From Lachnoclostridium edouardi (GTDB taxonomy: Bacteria; Bacillota; Clostridia; Lachnospirales; Lachnospiraceae): DNA of 64,000 nt. A program made the translations under genes and the position numbers. The stretch spans positions 709,507 to 773,506 of the forward strand of contig NZ_OESQ01000001.1 of the NCBI RefSeq assembly GCF_900240245.1, given 5' to 3'. This document shows positions 16,865-24,853 of this stretch, piece by piece. Numbering within the stretch: position 1 is the stretch's first letter; every line of letters starts with the position of its first letter. Below the pieces are notes generated by a model, which saw nothing but the letters and a program-made list of their open reading frames with translations, was not told the origin of the DNA and did no database searches.

Positions 16865-18772
16865 CTACAGACCATATTTTTTCATTTTTCTCCACAACGT
16901 ACTTCTGTCTATCCCCAGCTCTCTTGCCGTATCATTTCTGCTGTAGCCGTTTTTCCTTAAAATTTCTCCTATATACTGCCTCTCCTTTTCCTCCCTCTGT
17001 ACAATCACCTGTTCCTCCTCAGGATCTCCTGATTTCTCCCACTCATTATCATCCACATCATCTGTGCAAAACATATCGGCCATCTGTCTGGCAGACAATC
17101 TCATCCCTGGATATATTACGCAAAGCCGCTCCGCCACATTTCTCAGCTCTCTTACATTTCCGTCAAATTCATAGCTTTCAGCCGCCCTTTTCGCCTCGTC
17201 CGTAAGCACAGGCACCTCACATCCAAATTCCTGACTGCATTTTTCCAGATAATAATGAAGCAAAATCATAATATCCTGCCGTCTTCTTCTTAAAGGCGGA
17301 ACATAGATTTTCAAAACGTCCAGACGGTACAAAAGGTCTTTTCTGAATTTCCCTTCCCTGACCAGCTCTTTTAAATTTTTATTAGTTGCTGCAATAATTC
17401 TCACATCAATGGCAATAACTCTGTCTCCCCCGATTCTTCTCACTTCCCTCTCCTGAAGCACTCTTAAAAGCTTACTTTGAAGAGACATAGATATTTCTGA
17501 TATTTCATCTAAAAACAAGGTTCCTCTGTGGGCCAGCTCAAAAAGCCCCATTTTTCCGCCTTTTCTGGACCCTGTAAAAGCCCCCTCCTCATACCCGAAT
17601 AATTCGCTTTCCAGAAGATTCTCCGGCAGAGCCGCACAGTTTACAGCCACAAATCCACTGTTTTTTCTGCTGCTTTGATTATGAATGCTTTGGGCAAATA
17701 ACTCTTTTCCTGTCCCTGTTTCCCCTACAATCAACACATTAGAGGATACTCCCGCATAACGCCTGGCATTTTCAATTACCTGATCCATGATCTGACTTTC
17801 GTGAATAATATCCTGAAACGTATACCTGGCAGTAAGCCCTTTTTCGCTCATTTTCTGTCGAATCTGAGTTTCCACCTGCTGTATTTTTGATACATTTTCA
17901 AAATCAATCACAACTCCCGACATATTTTTATCTACTGATACAGGCAGAAAATTAGCAGAAATAGCAAGGGAATCAATCTGAATCAGCCGGTTTAACAGCT
18001 CTGCGCCTGTGGCAAAGCAGGTCTCCAGATCTCCGCTCATCATAGGGATAGCCTGTGATAAAATATCTCCCTTTAAATTAGGAAAATATTTTTTCGCCTC
18101 CTTATTCGCCAGCTGCACCTGTCTGTTTTTTCCCACATAAATAATTCCTCTGGCAACAGTCTGAGCAATTGTCCGAAACATTTCCGCCCTCTCCTGCTCT
18201 CTCTGAATACCCTGGGCAATATGGATGGCCTCGTCAAATACCTTTCCCACTGTTTCTTTGCTGGCCTGAATTAAAACAAAATGAATAGGATCTTTCTGCA
18301 AATATAAAGAAGCAGAATATCCCCCCAATAAACAGTCGCAGCCTTCTCTCCTGGCCTGTCTGACGCAGTCTCTTAAATCCTCCCTGGTCTCGGCAGCATA
18401 ATATTCCAACTGGCAGCCTGCGATTTTTCCAATATAATCGTCGTCCTCTTTACTGTAAAAATTTCCAATAATACCTATTTTCTCAGGTCTGTACCGCAGC
18501 TTTGCCTCACATACTGCTCTTACTACATCATACTTGGCCACTGGAATTCCAATAACCGGCCTGCCTGGATACTGACGCTTTAATTCTGTCAAAGTAAAGT
18601 TTCTGCCTACAATTACGTCGTACATATCTTCTACCTGATAATTTTTCACCATATCAACTGTCATGGCGCAAAACTGAATATCTATCGTATCACGCATAGG
18701 ATGGTTTCTGTAAACCTCCTGAACTACCGGCTCCAACTGAGGATACGGAACTACAAATAAAATGTGAATCAT
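16865..18772 (-). CDS. PrpR-type sigma-54-dependent activator
   Basis: 635 residues: PrpR N-terminal sensory domain (about 1-190), PAS-like segment (about 200-305), AAA+ domain (about 325-560) and a C-terminal Fis-type HTH (NDTARELGIDRSTLWRKMKK). AAA+ motifs are Walker A GETGTGKE, the sigma-54 contact loop GAFTGS (usual GAFTGA, last residue Ser), Walker B GTLFLDEI and the R-finger region FRKDLLYRL. Such proteins drive sigma-54 promoters of catabolic operons. Here no target operon is adjacent: upstream lies only a decayed lyase gene, so its former target may be lost. A TTGCAA-16-TATAAT promoter precedes it, and its own terminator follows. Confidence 0.9.
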   Translation of the reverse strand: MIHILFVVPYPQLEPVVQEVYRNHPMRDTIDIQFCAMTVDMVKNYQVEDMYDVIVGRNFTLTELKRQYPGRPVIGIPVAKYDVVRAVCEAKLRYRPEKIGIIGNFYSKEDDDYIGKIAGCQLEYYAAETREDLRDCVRQARREGCDCLLGGYSASLYLQKDPIHFVLIQASKETVGKVFDEAIHIAQGIQREQERAEMFRTIAQTVARGIIYVGKNRQVQLANKEAKKYFPNLKGDILSQAIPMMSGDLETCFATGAELLNRLIQIDSLAISANFLPVSVDKNMSGVVIDFENVSKIQQVETQIRQKMSEKGLTARYTFQDIIHESQIMDQVIENARRYAGVSSNVLIVGETGTGKELFAQSIHNQSSRKNSGFVAVNCAALPENLLESELFGYEEGAFTGSRKGGKMGLFELAHRGTLFLDEISEISMSLQSKLLRVLQEREVRRIGGDRVIAIDVRIIAATNKNLKELVREGKFRKDLLYRLDVLKIYVPPLRRRRQDIMILLHYYLEKCSQEFGCEVPVLTDEAKRAAESYEFDGNVRELRNVAERLCVIYPGMRLSARQMADMFCTDDVDDNEWEKSGDPEEEQVIVQREEKERQYIGEILRKNGYSRNDTARELGIDRSTLWRKMKKYGL

Positions 18773-18825
18773 AAACAGTCCATCCTTTCACTGCCCCCAT
18801 TAATAGCAAAACATGTTATGCAACA

Positions 18826-18853
18826 ATTATACAACGTCTGTTTTTTTTTGCAA
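18826..18853 (-). promoter_or_regulatory. Promoter of the PrpR-type regulator with repeated TGTTGCA
   Basis: Minus strand: TTGCAA (18848-18853), 16 bases including an A9 run, then TATAAT (18826-18831). The heptamer TGTTGCA occurs at the -35 box and again just after the -10 box, and could be the regulator's own binding half-site; that is inference. Confidence 0.45.
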
Positions 18854-18897
18854 CATTAATGTCTGTTTAACGTAAAAAAATATACTGCCCATAAAAA

Positions 18898-18933
18898 CTG
18901 CCGCATAATGACTTGTTCATCCTTATGCGGCAG
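18898..18933 (-). terminator. Terminator of the former MalY/PatB gene
   Basis: CTGCCGCATAA and TTATGCGGCAG form an 11-bp perfect stem with a 14-base loop; on the minus strand a T5 run follows. It lies about 35 bases after the stop of the truncated lyase gene, so it is the gene's original terminator. Confidence 0.8.
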
Positions 18934-18966
18934 CTCTCTTACATTTTGTTCCTATACTAAATCACT

Positions 18967-19332
18967 TTATTTAAAATTATTTAAAGCATTGATTATACGG
19001 TCACATGCCTCTTTTACGTTCTCCCTGGAGGTAGCAATGTTCATGCGGGCAAATGTATTTCCGCCTTCACTGCCAAACCAGCCTCCCAAATCCATAGCAA
19101 TTTTACATTTATTTTGAATAAGTTCAATAACTTCTTCCTGATTTGAACAAATCTGGCTAAAATCCAGCCAAACTAAATAAGTTCCCTCCAGCTCTGTAAC
19201 TTTCACAGACGGGCATTCTCTGAGAAACCGTTGCTTCAAATACTCAAAGTTTCCATGTATTTCCCCTAAGTACAAGTATGCCGTCAGTACCACTTGTTCC
19301 CTTGGATTGTCAGGCTGTCGTGCCGCTTCCAT
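18967..19332 (-). pseudogene. MalY/PatB-type C-S lyase (aminotransferase class I/II), C-terminal remnant
   Basis: About 105 residues of the C-terminal domain of a PLP-dependent cystathionine beta-lyase of the MalY/PatB group: GNFEYLKQRFLRECPSVKV, EGTYLVWLDFSQI and the typical GGWFGSEGGNTFARMNIA end. The intact family is about 390 residues; the PLP lysine and the whole N-terminal two thirds are missing. The first 15-20 codons of the open frame do not match the family and are the same DNA that, in another frame, encodes a mobile-element peptide. There is no ribosome site at the ATG. It is a dead gene cut at its 5' side, with its terminator still in place. Confidence 0.75.
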
Positions 19333-19388
19333 CGGTATTCCTGTCCAGCGCGGGTAAGCTGTTCCCCTGTGATTGAATTGTTCATCAT
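19284..19388 (-). pseudogene. Fragment of a DUF3991/TOPRIM-type mobile-element protein
   Basis: A 34-codon frame starting at ATG 19388 encodes a peptide ending YRWKRHDSLTIQGNKWY, then stops. The R/K-HDSL-I-GNKWYW stretch is the signature at the start of DUF3991 proteins found on integrative and conjugative elements. The expected downstream part (a W, then a glycine-rich loop) is replaced by lyase sequence right after the Tyr codon, so this marks a recombination junction near 19284. The match rests on about 17 residues. Confidence 0.45.
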
Positions 19389-19437
19389 TTTTGAGTATAA
19401 TTAAATTGAATCTTGAATATACAGAGGAGTGTGTTTT

Positions 19438-19788
19438 ATGAAAAAAATAAATGTACTTACAATAGCAGCAATTATTATCATCTGTATATCTGTATTATCT
19501 GGCTGCAAAAGGGATATAAATTATATTGTCGATAATGAGCCATGCGTAAGCGGCGTTGTTTCTCAAATAAAGGAAAACTATATCGTAATTAGCATAAACA
19601 ATGATGATAAATTATATGAAAGCTATAAAAGCATAAAAGTTTCACTAAATGTTGAAAGAAAAGACGGCAGTTTTAGCGGCGATATTGGTGATGAAGTAGC
19701 TGTATATTACCATGGGGATATATTAGAAACAATGCCAGCGCAGATAAATAATGTTTATGCCATTCTTTATATTGGCGGCAATGAATAA
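19438..19788 (+). CDS. Small lipoprotein of unknown function
   Basis: 116 residues with a lipoprotein signal (lipobox LSGC, Cys23) and a beta-rich body (CVSGVVSQIKENYIVISIN, DIGDEVAVYYHGDI), OB-fold-like in pattern, similar to small DUF3221-like proteins, although I cannot assign a family. The frame opens at 19429, but ATG 19438 has GAGGAG 8 bases upstream. Its codons are more AT-rich than neighbouring genes and it lies next to decayed mobile DNA, so recent transfer is possible. Confidence 0.65.
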   Translation: MKKINVLTIAAIIIICISVLSGCKRDINYIVDNEPCVSGVVSQIKENYIVISINNDDKLYESYKSIKVSLNVERKDGSFSGDIGDEVAVYYHGDILETMPAQINNVYAILYIGGNE

Positions 19789-19862
19789 TGGAAAAATCCT
19801 ACTTATCAGTGGATAAAAAAGGACTTCCGGCGCATTCGTCAAGTGGGCGCATATTCCTTTGG

Positions 19863-19904
19863 AAAAAAACTACCCCACCTATTATTAATCATAGACGGGG
19901 CAGC
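19863..19904 (-). terminator. Terminator of ftsH
   Basis: On the minus strand CTGCCCCGTCTA pairs imperfectly with TAGGTGGGGTAG, followed by a T7 run. It begins 5 bases after the ftsH stop. Confidence 0.75.
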
Positions 19905-19909
19905 TTCCC

Positions 19910-21853
19910 TTATTTATCCTCAGGAACTTCATCCTCTTTTACAATATCCTTAGACAGGCTTACTCTCTCCTGATCTTTTTCCTTGCCCTCCTCTGGCTCT
20001 GGAATACCCTTTACCTCGCGGAAGATCTTCATAAACTCTTTTCCTGTGATTGTTTCTTTTTCAATAAGGAATTCCGCTATTTTATCCATAGCTTCCCTGT
20101 TTTCAGAAAGGAGACGTTTTGCTTCTTCATAAGATTCCTTCAGAATCTTCATAACCTCCTGGTCGATTTCTGCTGCAGTGGCGTCGCCGCAGTTTAAAAC
20201 CGCTCTGCCGGAAAGATATTGATTCTCTCTTGTCTCCAGCCCCATAAGGCCGAACTTCTCAGACATGCCGTACTGAGTTACCATAGCTCTGGCAACTCTT
20301 GTTGCCTGCTCAATATCATTGGCCGCTCCTGTAGTCACTGTATCAAACACAATTTCCTCTGCCGCCCGGCCTGCCAAAAAACCTACCAGCATAGCGTGAA
20401 TCTCTTTCTTCGTGTTCAGGTACTTTTCTTCCTCCGGCACATGCATGACATATCCCAAAGCTCCCATGGTGCGGGGAACAATGGTGATTTTCTGAACCGG
20501 CTCCGAATCCTTTTGAAGAGCGCTGACTAAAGCGTGGCCTACCTCGTGGTAGGAAACAATTCTTCTTTCTTCTTTGCTGAGAATCCTGTCCTTTTTCTCC
20601 TTACCTACCAAAACTACTTCCACAGCCTCAAACAAATCCTTCTGAGATACTGCCTGCCTGCCGTGCTTAACAGCCATAATGGCGGCCTCGTTCATCATAT
20701 TTGCCAGATCTGCTCCCACAGCTCCGGAAGTGGCCAAAGCAATTTCCTCAAAATCCACAGTCTCATCTAACAGCACATCTTTTGAATGTACCTTTAAAAT
20801 ATTTACTCGTCCCTTTAAATCCGGCTTATCTACAATTACCCGTCTGTCAAAACGTCCTGGCCTTAAAAGAGCCGGATCCAGAATCTCCGGACGGTTAGTA
20901 GCTCCCAGCACCAAAAGTCCTTTAGATGAATCAAAACCGTCCATCTCAGAAAGCAGCTGATTTAAAGTCTGCTCCCTTTCATCATTGCCTCCGCCGAAAC
21001 GGGAATCACGGCTTTTTCCGATGGCATCAATCTCATCAATAAAAATAATACACGGCGCAGATTCCTGAGCCTGCTTAAATAGATCCCGGACACGGGAAGC
21101 GCCTACGCCTACAAACATTTCCACAAAGTCAGAACCTGACAAGGAGTAGAAAGGCACCTGAGCCTCCCCGGCTACAGCCTTTGCTAAAAGAGTTTTACCT
21201 GTACCTGGAGGGCCTACTAAAAGAGCTCCCTTAGGCAGCTTTGCGCCGATCTTTGTATACTTTGCAGGATTGTGAAGGAAGTCTACAATCTCCGTTAAAG
21301 ACTCCTTCGCCTCATCCTCCCCGGCCACATCCTTAAATGTAATACCAGTCTCCTTCTGAACATAAACCTTGGCGTTGCTTTTTCCTACGCCCATGATTCC
21401 TCCGCCGCCCATACGGCGCATCATCATGTTCATAAGGAATACAATAAATCCAAACCACAGAAGGGAGCTGGCAATCTCCAGCAGAAGACTGTTGCTCTGC
21501 TTACTTTTTTCCATAGTAATGCCGTAGGGCTCTAAACGCTTTGTCAGCTGATCGTCGCTTTCCATCCTTACAGTATAATACTTTTTCCACGGTGAGAAAT
21601 CCTGAGCGTCCCCCTTTGGCGTAATCGTAATCTCTGAGCTGCCTGCCACTACAGACTCTACCTGTCCGCTTTCCACCATGGTGATGAAACGGTCATAGGT
21701 CAATTCTTCTGTAGAGCTGCCCAGAATCATATTTTTCATAAAATATGCGGATATAAATGTGATAATGGCCGCCACTACTAAAATCATAATAGTTTGTCCG
21801 CCATTTCTCGGCATTTTTCCTCCGTTGTTATCTTGGTTGCTGTTATTATTCAT
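19910..21853 (-). CDS. ftsH: ATP-dependent zinc metalloprotease FtsH
   Basis: Membrane AAA+ protease for quality control of membrane and short-lived cytosolic proteins. Two transmembrane helices (about 20-42 and 120-142) flank a small extracellular domain. The AAA+ part has Walker A GPPGTGKT, pore loop FVEMFVGVGASR, Walker B CIIFIDEIDAIG and SRH GATNRPEILDPALLRPGRFD. The peptidase site is HEVGH (about 435), with a downstream Asp in the GAANDIEQAT region. 647 residues is normal. The start ATG follows GGAGA 10 bases away; a TTGATT-17-TATAAT promoter is upstream and a terminator follows, so it is monocistronic. Confidence 0.96.
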   Translation of the reverse strand: MNNNSNQDNNGGKMPRNGGQTIMILVVAAIITFISAYFMKNMILGSSTEELTYDRFITMVESGQVESVVAGSSEITITPKGDAQDFSPWKKYYTVRMESDDQLTKRLEPYGITMEKSKQSNSLLLEIASSLLWFGFIVFLMNMMMRRMGGGGIMGVGKSNAKVYVQKETGITFKDVAGEDEAKESLTEIVDFLHNPAKYTKIGAKLPKGALLVGPPGTGKTLLAKAVAGEAQVPFYSLSGSDFVEMFVGVGASRVRDLFKQAQESAPCIIFIDEIDAIGKSRDSRFGGGNDEREQTLNQLLSEMDGFDSSKGLLVLGATNRPEILDPALLRPGRFDRRVIVDKPDLKGRVNILKVHSKDVLLDETVDFEEIALATSGAVGADLANMMNEAAIMAVKHGRQAVSQKDLFEAVEVVLVGKEKKDRILSKEERRIVSYHEVGHALVSALQKDSEPVQKITIVPRTMGALGYVMHVPEEEKYLNTKKEIHAMLVGFLAGRAAEEIVFDTVTTGAANDIEQATRVARAMVTQYGMSEKFGLMGLETRENQYLSGRAVLNCGDATAAEIDQEVMKILKESYEEAKRLLSENREAMDKIAEFLIEKETITGKEFMKIFREVKGIPEPEEGKEKDQERVSLSKDIVKEDEVPEDK

Positions 21854-21901
21854 ATGTGTTAATTCTCCAATCTGAATAGTACCCCTATTCTATTCCATAC
21901 T

Positions 21902-21930
21902 ATTATAGTGTCAGTCTATCCACAAATCAA
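21902..21930 (-). promoter_or_regulatory. Promoter of ftsH
   Basis: Minus strand TTGATT (21925-21930), 17 bases, TATAAT (21902-21907). The start codon is about 48 bases downstream. Confidence 0.6.
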
Positions 21931-22022
21931 TAATCAAAAAATAAATATTTTACTAAAAAATATAAATATTGGCTTTTTTCCTCCACGGAAACCTGCACAT
22001 ACTAACTGTGAGGTGATAAAAC

Positions 22023-22223
22023 ATGAAAAATAAAAGTAAAAACAAAAGTGATGACAAATATCACATCCGGGATTCTGAAACAATTTCCATGAAGGCCAGC
22101 ACAGGCATGGACTGCACCGGTCTGATTCCCTCTCTTCCAGAAACTGAAAGTCAGCTGGAATCTTACCAGGAGCTATATTCCTATCTGCCCCAGGCTGCAG
22201 CGCCAAAAAATAAGAAAAATTAA
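22023..22223 (+). CDS. Small conserved-looking protein, unknown function
   Basis: 66 residues, hydrophilic: a lysine-rich start, YHIRDSETISMKASTGMDCT, then LIPSLPETESQLESYQELYS and a basic end. The ATG has a good GAGGTG site 7 bases upstream. The RDSET..TG..P..PETE..LE.Y..LY pattern resembles short proteins seen in other Lachnospiraceae, from memory rather than search. No signal peptide, membrane helix or metal site (a single Cys). It sits between ftsH (divergent) and a MATE gene with its own promoter. Function unknown. Confidence 0.55.
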   Translation: MKNKSKNKSDDKYHIRDSETISMKASTGMDCTGLIPSLPETESQLESYQELYSYLPQAAAPKNKKN

Positions 22224-22230
22224 TTTTTTC

Positions 22231-22281
22231 TTGTCTCTTCTCCTCTTTGGGTTTATAATGAGGCACAGACTCAAAGAGGAG
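22231..22281 (+). promoter_or_regulatory. MATE-gene promoter overlapped by a 10-bp inverted repeat
   Basis: TTGTCT (22231-22236), 17 bases, TATAAT (22254-22259). CTCCTCTTTG at 22240-22249 (inside the spacer) and CAAAGAGGAG at 22272-22281 (about +5 to +14) are perfect complements 22 bases apart, so the repeat brackets the -10 box. It could be a double operator for a repressor. As RNA only the right arm is transcribed, so it is not a transcript hairpin. Confidence 0.5.
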
Positions 22282-22341
22282 CCTTACTATCAGTGCGCGC
22301 TGTATAGTACATAAGGACCTAAATTTAAGGAGTGAGTACAT

Positions 22342-23703
22342 ATGAAACCATTGTCTGAAACCGTTAGTCAGCCCCGCCTTTTTGATAATAAGGCCCTGGC
22401 AGCATTAATTATTCCCCTGATTGTTGAACAGCTGCTGGCTGTTTTAGTGGGCATGGCAGATTCTATTATGATTGCCACTGTAGGGGAATCCGCTGTTTCC
22501 GGAGTTTCTCTGGTAGACAGTGTTATGCTTTTATTAATTAATATTTTCGCCGCCCTAGCTACAGGCGGGGCTGTGGTGGCAGGACAATATTTAGGTCAGG
22601 GCAGCCCAAAAAAGGCCTGCCTTGCGGCAGACCAGCTGGTTTGGTTTATCACTTTGTCAGCTACAGTCATTATGGCGGTTATGTATCTGTGCCGGCCATT
22701 TGTACTTCATACTGTATTTGGAAAAATCGAACCTGACGTTATGGAACATGCAAATACATATTATTTAATTGTAACAGCCTCCATCCCCTTTATCGCCATG
22801 TACAATGCAGGAGCTGCTATTTTCCGCTCCATGGGCAATTCCAAGGTTTCCATGAATGTTTCTATTATTATGAATCTGGTAAATGTATCCGGAAACGCCT
22901 TGCTGATTTACGGCCTGCACAGAGGGACAGAGGGCGTTGCCATTCCTACCCTTGTATCACGAATGGTAGCTGCAGTATTAATTATTATTCTGCTGTGCAA
23001 CAGCTCCTTAACGCTTCATATAACGCCTAAGCTCCGCTACAAATTTCATAAAAATACAGTTTCCAAAATCCTGCAGATCGGCGTCCCTAACGGCCTGGAA
23101 AACAGTATGTTTCAGCTGGGAAAAATTATTGTTCTCAGCCTGGTATCTTCCTTCGGCACATACGCCATTGCAGCCAACGCTGTTTCCAATGTAGTGGCCA
23201 GTTTCCACGTTCTGCCTGGCATGGCGGTGTCCCTGGCTATCACCACAGTAATCTCTCAATGCATTGGCGCAGGAGATTATGAGCAGGTAGCCTATTATAC
23301 GAAAAAGCTTTTAATTATCGCTTATTTATGTATTTTCGCGGCAGTTATTATAATAGATATTTCTCTGCCTCTGATTTTAGACGCTTATCATTTATCTGAC
23401 ATAACAGCGGAGGAAACCTTTCAAATACTTCTTTTCCACAGCGTATGCGCCTGTTTAATCTGGCCTGTTTCCTTCTCGCTTCCCGCCACACTTAGAGCGG
23501 CAGGAGACGTCAGGTTCAGTATGCTGGCATCTATTATTTCCATGTGGATCTGCCGAATTATTTTCAGCTATATTTTCGGTCAAACCATGGGATTAGGAGT
23601 ATTCGGCGTCTGGATGGCCATGGTCTTAGATTGGTGCATCCGCTCCATCTGCTTTTTTATCCGCTACCGCGGCGGACGGTGGAAAGGCAGAGCCGTAGTT
23701 TAA
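22342..23703 (+). CDS. MATE-family efflux transporter
   Basis: 453 residues with twelve predicted membrane helices in two matching bundles, typical of MATE cation/drug antiporters (LIVEQLLAVLVGMADSIMIA at the start; GVPNGLENSMFQLGKIIVLS opening the second half). The ATG is preceded by AAGGAGTGAG. The cytosolic N-terminus is a short polar stretch. It has its own promoter with an unusual inverted repeat and an 80-base leader. Its stop codon overlaps the stop of the convergent azlD by two bases. The exported compound cannot be told from sequence. Confidence 0.9.
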   Translation: MKPLSETVSQPRLFDNKALAALIIPLIVEQLLAVLVGMADSIMIATVGESAVSGVSLVDSVMLLLINIFAALATGGAVVAGQYLGQGSPKKACLAADQLVWFITLSATVIMAVMYLCRPFVLHTVFGKIEPDVMEHANTYYLIVTASIPFIAMYNAGAAIFRSMGNSKVSMNVSIIMNLVNVSGNALLIYGLHRGTEGVAIPTLVSRMVAAVLIIILLCNSSLTLHITPKLRYKFHKNTVSKILQIGVPNGLENSMFQLGKIIVLSLVSSFGTYAIAANAVSNVVASFHVLPGMAVSLAITTVISQCIGAGDYEQVAYYTKKLLIIAYLCIFAAVIIIDISLPLILDAYHLSDITAEETFQILLFHSVCACLIWPVSFSLPATLRAAGDVRFSMLASIISMWICRIIFSYIFGQTMGLGVFGVWMAMVLDWCIRSICFFIRYRGGRWKGRAVV

Positions 23704-24056
23704 AATACTTTTTGAATCAATACCATGTATATAATTGTCCCTGCTCCAATGCTGAGCAGGGAATTTTTTTTCCACCAGTGCAGCCCTGCTATAATAACAA
23801 CTGCCAAAGCTTCCGGAAGCCCGGCACCGGAAATCTGAAATTCTGCAGCGCCTAACATCATATCCTTCAGCCTTATAACAGGATCTTTTAAACAATATAC
23901 CACCAGCAGTCCGATTGTGGCAAAAGGCAGTGTTTTTCCTAAAAAGCTGACAAAGTCAGGCGTTTTTTTTCCGGCAGGGAATAAAATAAAAGGCAGAAAT
24001 CTTGTAATTACAGTTGCCAAAGCCATAACTCCAATTAATATTACATCATTTATCAT
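23700..24056 (-). CDS. azlD: AzlD-family small subunit of a branched-chain amino acid exporter
   Basis: 118 residues with four membrane helices, the AzlD size. The signature ALATVITRFLPFILFPAG lies in the first helix region. AzlD partners AzlC to export leucine-type amino acids or analogues. Its start overlaps the end of azlC by 11 bases, so translation is coupled. The 3' end overlaps the stop of the convergent MATE gene. Confidence 0.88.
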   Translation of the reverse strand: MINDVILIGVMALATVITRFLPFILFPAGKKTPDFVSFLGKTLPFATIGLLVVYCLKDPVIRLKDMMLGAAEFQISGAGLPEALAVVIIAGLHWWKKNSLLSIGAGTIIYMVLIQKVF

Positions 24057-24759
24057 TCTCTTTCTCCCCCTTCATTTTCATAGCCTTCTGTCTGCTTCCC
24101 AACAAAACTACAATTCCAGCCATTGCCGGTATAATAAAATGATCTCTTCCAAATATTAAAAGACAAATTAAGGACACTGCCACTCCTGCCGCCGCCGGCC
24201 AGTGACCCTGGCGGTTTCTCCACTGATCAGTAAATATTACTACAAATAATGCAGTCAAAGCAAAATCCAGCCCGCTTGTGTTAAAAGTCAGCAAGCTTCC
24301 TAATATGGCGCCTAATATAGTGCCAATCACCCAATAACACTGGTCTAAAAATGCTATCCAAAAATAAACCCATTCCTTATCCATACCTTTCGGCACATCT
24401 TCCCCGCAAAGTACTGAAAATGTTTCATCTGTCAGAGCAAATATTAAATAGGGCTTAAACTTTTTCACAGCCCCGTACTTATCCAGCATAGAAATACCGT
24501 AAAACAAGTGACGGGCATTAATCATTAAAGCCATTAAAAAACCGTATACAGGGCTGACTCCCGCAGCCAGCAGCTCCACCCCTAAATACTGCAGGCTTCC
24601 TGCATAAATCACCAGGCTGCACACTGCAGACCAAAAAATACCATAGCCGTTTACTTCCATTAATATACCGTAAGCAGCTCCTAAAAATAAATACCCAACC
24701 ATTACCGGCACTGTTCTGGGAAATGCATATCCCAGAGCCATTACTTTTTCCCTTTTCAT
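24046..24759 (-). CDS. azlC: AzlC-family branched-chain amino acid permease
   Basis: 237 residues, six or so membrane helices. Family signatures: AFPRTVPVMVGYLFLGAAYG near the start and ALMINARHLFYGISM in the middle, where AzlC proteins have the conserved N-x-RH. First gene of an azlC-azlD operon, driven by a TTGACA-17-TAGAAT promoter just upstream. The ATG follows AAGAGGAAG. The pair probably exports branched-chain amino acids. Confidence 0.9.
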   Translation of the reverse strand: MKREKVMALGYAFPRTVPVMVGYLFLGAAYGILMEVNGYGIFWSAVCSLVIYAGSLQYLGVELLAAGVSPVYGFLMALMINARHLFYGISMLDKYGAVKKFKPYLIFALTDETFSVLCGEDVPKGMDKEWVYFWIAFLDQCYWVIGTILGAILGSLLTFNTSGLDFALTALFVVIFTDQWRNRQGHWPAAAGVAVSLICLLIFGRDHFIIPAMAGIVVLLGSRQKAMKMKGEKENDK

Positions 24760-24792
24760 AAGCTTCCTCTTTTTTTAATTTTATGGTAAGAT

Positions 24793-24821
24793 ATTCTACA
24801 AATATTTTGAAAAATTGTCAA
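24793..24821 (-). promoter_or_regulatory. Promoter of azlCD
   Basis: Minus strand TTGACA (24816-24821), 17 bases, TAGAAT (24793-24798), 34 bases before the azlC start. Confidence 0.65.
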
Positions 24822-24853
24822 TATTTGACGCTGTTTCTATAAGGAGTCTTTAT

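Noticed and set aside
18773..18960. A sigma-54 (-24/-12) promoter upstream of the PrpR-type gene
   Set aside because: No GG..GC pair at the right spacing was found on either strand; a sigma-A-like promoter fits better.
19788..19973. Open frame after the lipoprotein, and an in-frame continuation reading WKNPTYQWIKKDF
   Set aside because: No ribosome site, it runs through the ftsH terminator and 3' end, and I cannot match it to a family; it might be decayed mobile DNA but this is not supportable.
22240..22281. The MATE leader repeat as a transcript hairpin or riboswitch
   Set aside because: The left arm lies upstream of the predicted transcript start, so it cannot fold in the mRNA.
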